Assembly (NCBI GenBank): GCA_046597185.1
Contig: JBKJLF010000144.1
Span: 1-16,965 of the forward strand
DNA from: CAMBDR01 sp046597185
GTDB lineage: Bacteria > Pseudomonadota > Gammaproteobacteria > Burkholderiales > Burkholderiaceae_D
DNA length: 16,965 nucleotides
Reading direction: 5' to 3'
Every line of letters begins with the position of its first letter. The stretch's first letter is position 1. This document shows, piece by piece, positions 6,351 to 13,102 of this stretch. A program made the translations under genes and the position numbers. Under the pieces are notes generated by a model, which ran no database searches, was not told the DNA's origin, and was given only the letters and a program-made list of their open reading frames with translations.

Positions 6351-7087
6351 CAGTCATTACCTCCAATGGTAAGCGTTTGGGTTTGATTCAAGGGCAAATA
6401 GGTCAGCGTCATGGTCGGTGGTTTGATCGAATCCACCCGATACTGGCCTTCAATAACTAATTTTTCCCGTGCAATAAAGGTTTGCTCGCCACGGGTTAAA
6501 TACACTTCCCAAGCCTGGTCTTCCAGCTTTTTGCCAATCACGACATAAGGTAGCGGTGGTGCAACGGGTGGCGGCGGTGGGCCAGGTTTGGGTGGCGGCG
6601 GTGGTGGTCGGTCCCAGGTTTGGCTGTCAAACAAGGCTTCGTGCGGGATGTTGTCATTGGGCTGCAAGCCGGCAATGGCAGCACCAACCTTGGTCGGCTT
6701 GGCAGGTTTGGCCTGTGCTTTCGGTGCTTTGTCGATTAACGTGTCACGCGGCAGCAGGCTTAACACATGGGTGGTGGCGATGGCCTTTTTGTTGGCTGAT
6801 TTGCTCTCTGATTTACTCAAGGGCCGGTCCGCTGAGTTGCTCGCTGTGTTGCTTGATGTGCTGCCCGCTACGTTGGCCGACGTAGCACTGTCGCCGTCGG
6901 GATTGAAGGTTTTGCTGGTAACCACGCTGGCGCTGCCAGCGCTGCTGCTGCGCACCGTGCCGACACGATTGCCTGCTTTGGCACGCACCACGGGCTCACT
7001 GACTTCGGATTGCGGTTTTTCGCCGAAAATCACCAAATAGAGGGCGATCAGCAAACCGAGCGTGAGAATAATGGAACGGCGATTCAT
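6350..7087 (-). CDS. PilP/GspC-like inner-membrane assembly protein with proline-rich linker
   Basis: The 245-residue protein has a short basic N-terminus (MNRRS), one membrane helix (about 6-22), a long disordered Ser/Ala/Lys-rich periplasmic stretch (23-150), a polyproline linker (160-180 with runs of six and five prolines) and a C-terminal beta domain (181-242: YVVIGKKLEDQAWEVYLTRG...LVIEGQYRVDSIKPPTMTLTYLPL). This layout matches PilP or GspC, which connect the inner-membrane platform to the secretin's N domains. The gene overlaps the PilO-like gene by 4 bp and the secretin gene by 1 bp. The 245-residue length exceeds a typical PilP (about 170-180) because of the linkers. It is not a lipoprotein: there is no lipobox, unlike many PilP proteins. 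Confidence 0.78.
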   Translation of the reverse strand: MNRRSIILTLGLLIALYLVIFGEKPQSEVSEPVVRAKAGNRVGTVRSSSAGSASVVTSKTFNPDGDSATSANVAGSTSSNTASNSADRPLSKSESKSANKKAIATTHVLSLLPRDTLIDKAPKAQAKPAKPTKVGAAIAGLQPNDNIPHEALFDSQTWDRPPPPPPKPGPPPPPVAPPLPYVVIGKKLEDQAWEVYLTRGEQTFIAREKLVIEGQYRVDSIKPPTMTLTYLPLNQTQTLTIGGND

Positions 7088-7674
7088 GATGCTTTCTCCG
7101 GCTTCGAAGTCTCACTCGTCAAGTACAAGGTGAAGCGCAATTTGGCTTCCAGCACCCGATTGCTGATGTTGTCACGTTTGAAATTCAATTCGTCCAGCGA
7201 AGCGAAGGGGATGGTCTTTAACACGCTTTCGCCAAATTGCCGAATCAAGCCATACGAGCCTTTCACAGGGAGCACAATTTGGTATTTGTGGAAGCGGCCC
7301 TGGCGTTCAAAGCTGGCTTTGTACTCGCCTTGCTGCAAGGTCAAGCCCACTTTTTTGGCCAGCGCAAACAGTTGTCCGACTTGCTGTTCGACATATTCTT
7401 GCTCGCCCAGGGTGCCATAAAAACGATCAAGGTTTTTGTCATCGCTCTGCGGTTCTTCTTTGGGCGCTGGCAACAGGGCTGGCGGGGTGCGTAAAGCTTG
7501 CTCGACCCGGCCAAGGGTGGTTTGAATGGTCTGATTTTGTTGCCGTAGATGGGGCAGCCAAATCAGCCATGCGCCTGCGCCCAGCACCAGCAACACCAGC
7601 GCCAACAGATTGAGCAGGCTAAAGCGTTGTAATGCCAATTGCAGGCGTAACAGGACGGGTAACAGCGTGCTCAT
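7084..7674 (-). CDS. PilO/GspM-like inner-membrane assembly protein
   Basis: This 196-residue bitopic membrane protein has a cytoplasmic N-terminus, a membrane helix at about 18-40 (LLNLLALVLLVLGAGAWLIW), a short coiled coil (41-64) and a periplasmic ferredoxin-like domain (about 92-188, with LALAKKVGL/YKASFERQGRFHKYQIVLPVKGSYGLIRQF and ASLDELNFKRDN). PilO-type proteins pair with PilN and with PilP to link the cytoplasmic motor to the secretin. The gene overlaps its upstream PilN-like neighbour by 4 bp (ATGA) and the PilP-like gene by 4 bp, so translation is probably coupled. The assignment rests on topology, size and gene order more than on signature residues. Confidence 0.8.
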   Translation of the reverse strand: MSTLLPVLLRLQLALQRFSLLNLLALVLLVLGAGAWLIWLPHLRQQNQTIQTTLGRVEQALRTPPALLPAPKEEPQSDDKNLDRFYGTLGEQEYVEQQVGQLFALAKKVGLTLQQGEYKASFERQGRFHKYQIVLPVKGSYGLIRQFGESVLKTIPFASLDELNFKRDNISNRVLEAKLRFTLYLTSETSKPEKAS

Positions 7675-8222
7675 GGCTGAACTCCTGTCCAGCGCGCTTC
7701 AAACTGAAAACGTAAGGGTTTGTTGGGGTCTTGTTCATTGATTTCGTGTTTGCTCAATAACACGTCGTCAAAAATAGCCTGTTTTTTCATTTGACTGATA
7801 AATTCAATCATCGCATCACTATCACGGGCTTCGGCCAGACCTTTCAGGCTGAATTTTTTCGCATCCGGCTCCAGCGCCAACAGGGCGATGGTCTTGGGCG
7901 TGCCCGCTTCCAGTCCATTGAGTAGATCGCGCCATGGTAAATTCAATTGCAAAATTGCCTGATTTACCGCCTGTATCTGTGCTTCCGGTGTCGGCGCGCG
8001 TGGTGCGACCAGCTTGGCGGGCGAGCGTTGCGTGAGCTGGCTTTGTTTACGTTCCAATAATTGCTGTTGTTCTTGCTGTAAAAGATGAAGTTTTTGCGCA
8101 CTAAAAAAGACCGAGCTACATAATGTCAGCGCTAATGCCAATACGACCCAGGTCAGCGGGTGGCTTTGGCGCAGGCTGCGTTGCCATGAGTTGGGGGCAA
8201 AATCAATTTGCATTGGTTTCAT
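7671..8222 (-). CDS. PilN/GspL-C-like inner-membrane assembly protein
   Basis: This is 183 residues from ATG 8222, which overlaps the preceding stop as ATGA like its neighbours. The open frame extends further upstream but only as a shadow of the PilM-like gene. The N-terminal MKPMQIDFAP resembles the PilN peptide that docks into PilM. A membrane helix follows (about 22-41, LTWVVLALALTLCSSVFF), then a Gln-rich coiled coil (42-65) and a periplasmic ferredoxin-like domain (about 80-180; WRDLLNGLEAGTPKTIALLALEPDAKKFSLKGLA is typical of the fimbrial assembly family). It should form a heterodimer with the PilO-like protein next to it. Functional equivalence to PilN is inferred from order and topology. 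Confidence 0.85.
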   Translation of the reverse strand: MKPMQIDFAPNSWQRSLRQSHPLTWVVLALALTLCSSVFFSAQKLHLLQQEQQQLLERKQSQLTQRSPAKLVAPRAPTPEAQIQAVNQAILQLNLPWRDLLNGLEAGTPKTIALLALEPDAKKFSLKGLAEARDSDAMIEFISQMKKQAIFDDVLLSKHEINEQDPNKPLRFQFEARWTGVQP

Positions 8223-9139
8223 AAGCGTGCTCCCAGGGCGGCCAGACGCAGTTCGTCGGTAATAAGCCGATGCCCGGTTTCTTGCGCCAGTTGTTGCAAA
8301 TGGGTTTGTCCGGCATCGAGCCGCCAGCATTCAAGTTGTCCCATACTGTGTTTGGCCCAATTGACGGGGATATCGCCGCAAAGCTGTAATTGGGTGGGCA
8401 TGAAAAGCCCCAGGCGCAGGGCTTCACGTTGTAAATACTCGGGTAACCAGTTTGCGTCTTCCCATTGGTCCGGGTTGAAATGGCTATGGCGCAGGGCGCA
8501 CAGGCGGCCTTTTTCCAGTGCCGCCAAGGTTATTTGTTTGCCATGTACTTGTGCATACCAGGCATTGCCATTCAAAAGCTTGGCCCATTGATTCCAATTG
8601 GCAATAAATTGGGGGGTAATGCCAATTAGGGCTGATTTTTGCTTGGACGCCACTTGTTTGATGAGGTTTAACAGCGTGTGGGGTACGGCGCAGGCTAAAA
8701 ATGTTTGTTGGGTATGCCAGTGGGCATTGATTTGCCAATCAATCGCAGCTTCACCATATAAGCTGGCAAAGCGCAAATTAGCCGCAGCCTGACAATCGCC
8801 CAGGCTGTTAATGTTTTTAGGCGGAGCCACCAAAAAGTAGCGTACCCAGTCATCGGCCAAAATAACGGTGAGCGGCAGTTTTTGCGCTCTTACGAGTTCC
8901 AATTGTTGGGTTAAGGCAATGGTGAGCGATTCGTGGTTGAACTTGCCTTCGTCAAGTTGATATTGCGCCAGTACCTGATAGCGGGTTTTCCAAAAGCCAT
9001 CACCCCGCAACAGCGTGAAGCCGGTTTCCGACAAGCCGATACACAAGCTCGAACTCCAACCTGCTGCTGCCATCGATTGGGAGAGGCTGCCAGGATTTTC
9101 AGAATGGGCAGGATGCGTCATTGGGGCTGAATTAGGCAT
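8219..9139 (-). CDS. PilM/GspL-N-like cytoplasmic assembly protein (degenerate actin-like fold)
   Basis: The 306-residue soluble protein sits between the ATPase and PilN-like genes, the position of PilM or of the cytoplasmic part of GspL. The start of the fold is visible as SSLCIGLSETGFTLLRGDG (about 30-48), where PilM has an ATP-binding IGIDIGSSSVK loop; here the Gly and Asp phosphate contacts are lost. LQLCGDIP (about 252-259) corresponds to the second nucleotide loop and is also poor. It may therefore be a scaffold that does not bind ATP, as in GspL. The first 25 residues are polar and look disordered. The start ATG 9139 overlaps the ATPase gene by 8 bp; ATG 9121 is an alternative without a better ribosome site. 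The assignment rests mainly on operon position, weak fold similarity and size. Confidence 0.68.
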   Translation of the reverse strand: MPNSAPMTHPAHSENPGSLSQSMAAAGWSSSLCIGLSETGFTLLRGDGFWKTRYQVLAQYQLDEGKFNHESLTIALTQQLELVRAQKLPLTVILADDWVRYFLVAPPKNINSLGDCQAAANLRFASLYGEAAIDWQINAHWHTQQTFLACAVPHTLLNLIKQVASKQKSALIGITPQFIANWNQWAKLLNGNAWYAQVHGKQITLAALEKGRLCALRHSHFNPDQWEDANWLPEYLQREALRLGLFMPTQLQLCGDIPVNWAKHSMGQLECWRLDAGQTHLQQLAQETGHRLITDELRLAALGARL

Positions 9140-10802
9140 GCAAAGTCACCCGTTTGATTTCGTCCAGGGTGGTTTCGCCGCGTTTCACCAATTCCAAAGC
9201 GGCTTCGCGCAAACTACGCGTACCATTGGCGCGAGCGGCTTCTTTAATTTGGCGGATCGGGCGTTTTTCGATCACAAGCTCTCGAATTTCATCAGTCAAG
9301 GTTAATATCTCCGCAATCGCACGTCGTCCTTTATAGCCAGTACCGTGGCAATCACCACAGCCTTTGCCTTCTTTGAATTGGTATTCATGAACATCGTCCG
9401 GGCTTAAATTGACCCGTGCCAGGCTGGCGGCACTGGGCGTGGTGGGGACGGCGCAGTGCGGACAGGTGAGCCGAATCAGGCGTTGCGCCCAGATCCCGTT
9501 CAAGGCTGAAACGAAAGCATACGGGTCGATACCCATATGAGTGAAGCGGCCAAAGACATCAAATACATTATTGGCATGCACGGTGGTCAACACCAAATGG
9601 CCTGTGAGCGCGGATTGCACCGCGATTTCCGCCGTTTCGCGGTCACGAATTTCACCCACCATGATTTTATCCGGGTCATGCCGCAAGATCGAGCGCAAAC
9701 CTTTGGCAAAGGTCAAGCCCTTTTTCTCATTTACGGGGATTTGCAAAATGCCGGGCAATTGGTATTCGACCGGATCTTCAATCGTAATGATTTTATCGCG
9801 CCCATTGTGGATTTCTGTTAATGCGGCATACAGCGTCGTGGTTTTGCCCGAACCGGTGGGGCCGGTCACCAGTAACATGCCATACGGTTCTTCGGCCAGA
9901 TTGCGTAGCGTGACCAGGGATTTTTGATCAAATCCCAAGGCTTCCAGGGTGAGCGCGCCATAGGCTTCAATCATCGCACGCTTGTCCAGAATACGAATCA
10001 CCGCATCTTCGCCATGAATACTGGGCATGATCGAGACCCGTAAATCAATTTCGCGGCCGGCCGCCTCGACCCGGAAACTGCCGTCTTGCGGCACGCGCCG
10101 CTCGGCGATATCCAGTTCCGCCAACACTTTGATGCGCGATACTACTTGTTCGGCCACATCGGTGCCATTGACCGAGGTCGCATGGTCGAGTACGCCGTCG
10201 ATCCGGTACTTGACCGCCAAACCCTGGGGTGTGCTTTCCAGATGGATGTCCGATGCGCCCGCCTTGAGTGCATCGTAGAGGGTGGAATTAACCACCTTGA
10301 CCGCCGGACTGGCGGCTTCACTGACCGAGGTGAAAGAAAGCACTGCGGCAGTCTTACTGTCGCGCCGGGCGTCGCCGACTCCTGCCACCAGATTATCTAC
10401 CGCTTTCACGGTTTCTTCCTGCTTGGTCAAATAGGCGTGAATGTCGGCTTGCAGTGCGAGGCGATAATGGACTTCGGCCCTGGCATGGCTGTCGATCCAG
10501 GTTTGTAAATCGATATCGAAGGGGTCGGATACCACCGCAATTAACTCACCCTCGGTGCCATGTAACAGGGCGCAGGTTTTTTGCATGGCCTTTGACAGCG
10601 GCAGCAAATGAAAGGCCGGAGGCAGTTGCAGCATTTCAGCGGTACTGATGAGCGTCAAACCAAACGGTTGGGCCAAATCCTGCAATAGCTGGCGCGGTGG
10701 TAAACCCGTCAGTTGTTCGAGTTCGACCATTACCGGGCGTTTAAATTGCAAGGCTTGGCTACGGGCCTGTTGTAATAAAGCGATATCCACGATGGCATTC
10801 AT
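9132..10802 (-). CDS. GspE/PilB/MshE-type secretion ATPase
   Basis: The 556-residue hexameric ATPase powers pseudopilus assembly at the cytoplasmic face. The N-terminal domain (about 20-125) matches the GspE/MshE N-terminal fold. The catalytic part has the Walker A GPTGSGKT (314-321), the Asp box TIEDPVEYQ (340-348), the Walker B IMVGEIRD (380-387) and the His box LTGHLVLTTVHANN (399-412). A four-cysteine zinc site is formed by C447, C450, C482 and C485 (CPHC and CGDC), typical of GspE and PilB but not of PilT. All key residues are intact, so it should be active. It overlaps the GspF gene by 4 bp (ATGA) and the PilM-like gene by 8 bp. There is no partner retraction ATPase (PilT) here, which fits a secretion machine or a pilus that does not retract. 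Confidence 0.96.
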   Translation of the reverse strand: MNAIVDIALLQQARSQALQFKRPVMVELEQLTGLPPRQLLQDLAQPFGLTLISTAEMLQLPPAFHLLPLSKAMQKTCALLHGTEGELIAVVSDPFDIDLQTWIDSHARAEVHYRLALQADIHAYLTKQEETVKAVDNLVAGVGDARRDSKTAAVLSFTSVSEAASPAVKVVNSTLYDALKAGASDIHLESTPQGLAVKYRIDGVLDHATSVNGTDVAEQVVSRIKVLAELDIAERRVPQDGSFRVEAAGREIDLRVSIMPSIHGEDAVIRILDKRAMIEAYGALTLEALGFDQKSLVTLRNLAEEPYGMLLVTGPTGSGKTTTLYAALTEIHNGRDKIITIEDPVEYQLPGILQIPVNEKKGLTFAKGLRSILRHDPDKIMVGEIRDRETAEIAVQSALTGHLVLTTVHANNVFDVFGRFTHMGIDPYAFVSALNGIWAQRLIRLTCPHCAVPTTPSAASLARVNLSPDDVHEYQFKEGKGCGDCHGTGYKGRRAIAEILTLTDEIRELVIEKRPIRQIKEAARANGTRSLREAALELVKRGETTLDEIKRVTLHA

Positions 10803-11995
10803 GATAGGTTTCCAGCAAGGTCGAAAATCGGCATATACAGCAAGACCACGATGGCCCCGACCACTAAACCGATGGCACCCATTAATAAGGGTTCAAAGCT
10901 ACGTGTGAAGCGATCAATCCAGCGGCTAATTTCACCGTCATAAAATGCGGCCGATTGGGTCAGCATTTGCCCCATTTCACCGGAACGCTCACCCACCCTG
11001 AGCATACGTAGCGAAATGGGCGTCGTCAGTTGGTATTTTTCAAATGCTAATGATAATTGCGCGCCGGATTGAATCATCGCGCTGGCTGCCTGCAAATTCT
11101 GTTTGATGCCAGAGGATACCATGTTTTGAACCGTTTCCATTGCAGCCACAATGGGAATGCCGCCTTCCAATAACATACCCATGGTCAGATATAAACGCGA
11201 CAATTCATATAAACGAATCCGTTCGCCAATACCGGGTAAGCGCCCCAGCCAGCGTTGCCAGCCACCGTGTGCCATCATATAGCGCACGGCAAAAAACAAA
11301 AAACTCACCAGTAGCGCAAAGCCAATCAAAACAGCGGTGGTATGTTGCCCGACATATTGCCCCCATTCCAGCAACAGGCCGGACAAAAACGGCAAATCCC
11401 GTCCCGCCCCGCGATACACTTCGGCAAAGCGGGGCACCACATAGCCAATTAAGAAGAAGGAAACGCCACCACCGACCAACATCAAAATCATCGGGTAAAT
11501 TGCTGAACTGATGACTTTGTTGCGTACGATATCAATCCGCTGTTGATAATCGATGTAGCGTGTGAGTGAACGCGGCAAGTCGCTGGTGCCTTCGGACGCG
11601 CGCACAATACCAACATATAAAGGCGGGAAAATATCACACTGATCGGCTAGCACCGCTGAAAAGCGTTTGCCTTCGCGCAAACCGTCGAGCAAACCACTTA
11701 ACACTGAACGGGTGACGGGATTGGCTTCTTTTTCCAACAGCGCTTCCAGACACTCGACAATACTTAAACCTGCCGTGAGCAAGGCTAATAATTCCTGACT
11801 GAATAAGACCAGTTGTATGCGGGTGCCGCCAGTGGTGCGTAAGCGATCCAGCAGGCTTGCCTTGATGGGTGAAATTTGCGCGGCAAACAGGCCGCGTTCT
11901 TCAATTTGTCGCCGAGCATCGTGTTCGTCGCGCGCCTCGATGGTTAGCGAAGTCATTATCTGATCATCGGAAAGGGCACGAACTTCAAACTGCAT
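10799..11995 (-). CDS. GspF/PilC-type inner-membrane platform protein
   Basis: The 398-residue platform protein has two T2SSF domains (about 66-187 and 268-389). It has three membrane segments, at about 162-186, 220-240 and 368-391. Family hallmarks are FSQELLALLTAGLSIVECLE at 65-84, YPMILMLVGG, and the second-domain pattern LYLTMGMLLEGGIPIVAAME with VGERSGEMGQML. It receives the motion of the ATPase and feeds pseudopilins into the growing fibre. It is the first gene of the operon. ATG 11995 has only a weak ribosome site (GAGAC), but it starts the typical sequence MQFEVRAL. The stop overlaps the start of the ATPase gene (ATGA). Upstream is the 380-bp divergent intergenic region. Confidence 0.95.
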   Translation of the reverse strand: MQFEVRALSDDQIMTSLTIEARDEHDARRQIEERGLFAAQISPIKASLLDRLRTTGGTRIQLVLFSQELLALLTAGLSIVECLEALLEKEANPVTRSVLSGLLDGLREGKRFSAVLADQCDIFPPLYVGIVRASEGTSDLPRSLTRYIDYQQRIDIVRNKVISSAIYPMILMLVGGGVSFFLIGYVVPRFAEVYRGAGRDLPFLSGLLLEWGQYVGQHTTAVLIGFALLVSFLFFAVRYMMAHGGWQRWLGRLPGIGERIRLYELSRLYLTMGMLLEGGIPIVAAMETVQNMVSSGIKQNLQAASAMIQSGAQLSLAFEKYQLTTPISLRMLRVGERSGEMGQMLTQSAAFYDGEISRWIDRFTRSFEPLLMGAIGLVVGAIVVLLYMPIFDLAGNLS

Positions 11996-12078
11996 GGCGT
12001 TGTCTCATGGGAAATTTTTAAGCAAGCTGATGGATAAGGGCTGCGCTGGCCGTTAAATTGAATGCGCCGCTGTTGCAG

Positions 12079-12109
12079 ATTATCGCAGATTTTTATGAAC
12101 AAACGGCAA
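12079..12109 (-). promoter_or_regulatory. Weak promoter candidate for the secretion operon
   Basis: Reading leftward, TTGCCG (complement of 12104-12109) and GATAAT (complement of 12079-12084) are separated by 19 bases, two more than ideal. The -10 is 5/6 and the -35 4/6 to the sigma70 consensus. It would leave a leader of about 75 bases before gspF. No better leftward promoter was found in this gap. Confidence 0.3.
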
Positions 12110-12157
12110 ATGGTGATAGTAATGGTTCAGGTCAATCAGGATGCAAGCTGGCTGGGC

Positions 12158-12179
12158 GTTACGCAGAGCGTGGCGTAGC
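12158..12179. promoter_or_regulatory. Hairpin in the divergent intergenic region
   Basis: GTTACGC (12158-12164) can pair with GCGTAGC (12173-12179), giving a 7-bp stem with one G-U pair and an 8-base loop. There is no T-run next to it, so it is not an intrinsic terminator. It could be a protein-binding site or chance. Confidence 0.3.
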
Positions 12180-12294
12180 TTGACACACTGACATTGCCAT
12201 CTCCACTGGGCGGCGAGGCTGAATCATAGGGATACAGGTTTAATCTATATTTTTGTGATCAGAAAAAGCGATTATTCGATTGGTATTTATCAGT

Positions 12295-12323
12295 TTGAAA
12301 TATTCAGATGGCATGTGTATACT
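12295..12323 (+). promoter_or_regulatory. Sigma70 promoter for the HExxH gene
   Basis: TTGAAA (12295-12300) and TATACT (12318-12323) are separated by exactly 17 bases; the hexamers match consensus at 4/6 and 5/6. The site lies in AT-rich DNA. Transcription would start near 12330, giving a leader of about 45 bases that ends in the ribosome site AAGGGG (12365-12370). Confidence 0.68.
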
Positions 12324-12375
12324 TAAACAGCAGCGCCAGTTTTTTGCCGGGTAAATTTGACGGGAAGGGGTTATT

Positions 12376-13059
12376 ATGCACAAGCTCAGTTTTTTCATGG
12401 CATTGATATGCGGCGTGAGCGGAGCTGCATTCGGGATGCCGTCTTTTGAACATCGCTGTAACAATGAATTGCCAAAAGCAAATTTGGTTTTTCATACGGC
12501 ACCGATCACTTATAAGGTATATAGCAATATCTCAACACGGCGTTTGTCGCAACGTGGGACGTATACGCATTCAAGTGAATCGCTCTTGGGCATGATTGAA
12601 AATAAATCAGTTCTTGAAATTGAATTTGATGGAGCCGTCTTGCAAGATACCAAACAAAATCAAGAATGTTTGTCGCCGCGAATTGAGGTGTTTTTGCGCT
12701 ACGAACCATTGCAAGTCTATATTGCGCGGGAGTTGCCGGAAGGCTCCTGTCCCTACCGTGTCATGGTTGAACATGAAATGTATCATGTGCAAATTTATCA
12801 AGATCAATTTCCATTGGTCCTTGAAAAGGTAGAACACGCGTTGTCGATACGTTTTCGGGATCAAAAATTCTACGGTCCAATTGGGCAAACCAAAGAATTG
12901 TTGGAGCAAGAGATCGATAATCGGTGGCGCCCTTTGATTCGTGAAGAATTGCGCAAGGTTGAAAAAATGCAACGGGATCTTGATTCGCCCGAGGAGATTT
13001 TCAGGTTGAGTAATTCCTGTTTCGGTGAAACGTCCAAATTAATGGGGAGTCTCTATTAA
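12376..13059 (+). CDS. Secreted HExxH-motif protein, predicted zinc protease-like (DUF922-like)
   Basis: This 227-residue protein has a signal peptide of about 20 residues (MHKLSFFMALICGVSGAAFG, with AFG before the cut). The mature part carries an HEMYH motif (residues 133-137, within VEHEMYHVQIY), the zinc-binding and catalytic signature of zincins. The order of elements resembles the secreted Zn-protease-like DUF922 family: an early YKVYSNISTRRLSQRG segment, a strand with CLSPRIEVFLRY, then RELPEGSCPYRVMVEHEMYH. Four cysteines remain after cleavage (C28, C98, C125, C215), so two disulfides in the periplasm are plausible. ATG 12376 has a ribosome site AAGGGG five bases upstream and its own promoter. 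A substrate cannot be named. Proximity to the secretion operon suggests, but does not show, that it could be exported by it. Family membership is a similarity judgement by eye. Confidence 0.75.
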   Translation: MHKLSFFMALICGVSGAAFGMPSFEHRCNNELPKANLVFHTAPITYKVYSNISTRRLSQRGTYTHSSESLLGMIENKSVLEIEFDGAVLQDTKQNQECLSPRIEVFLRYEPLQVYIARELPEGSCPYRVMVEHEMYHVQIYQDQFPLVLEKVEHALSIRFRDQKFYGPIGQTKELLEQEIDNRWRPLIREELRKVEKMQRDLDSPEEIFRLSNSCFGETSKLMGSLY

Positions 13060-13100
13060 GATCGCTGGCCACTATTTCAGCATCTCCCCATTATTTTTAT
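13040..13100 (+). terminator. Nested hairpin terminator after the HExxH gene
   Basis: TAATGGGGAG (13040-13049) is perfectly complementary to CTCCCCATTA (13084-13093), a 10-bp stem. The 34-base loop holds a second small stem, GCTG (13064-13067) with CAGC (13078-13081). A T-rich run (TTATTTTTAT) starts at 13091, overlapping the foot of the stem. The left arm lies inside the last codons of the gene. The loop is longer than usual for an intrinsic terminator, so the efficiency is uncertain. The opposite strand lacks a good T-run, so it serves the giant gene less well. Confidence 0.5.
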
Positions 13101-13102
13101 CG

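Larger units (their letters stand above)
11996..12375. other. Divergent intergenic region between the secretion operon and the HExxH gene
   Basis: No coding frame here looks real. It should hold the promoters for both flanking genes, and the base composition becomes AT-rich from about 12235. It contains a clear sigma70 promoter for the rightward gene (12295-12323), a weak leftward candidate (12079-12109) and a GC-rich hairpin (12158-12179). No sigma54 site, riboswitch pattern or terminator was recognised. Confidence 0.7.

Noticed and set aside
12180..12208. TTGACA at 12180-12185 as a -35 element for the HExxH gene
   Set aside because: The hexamer 17 bases downstream (CCACTG) bears no resemblance to a -10 element; the pair at 12295-12323 is far better.
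12240..12464. Minus-strand 74-residue frame upstream of and overlapping the HExxH gene
   Set aside because: It covers the strong rightward promoter and the signal peptide codons, has no ribosome site, and its translation has no recognisable features.
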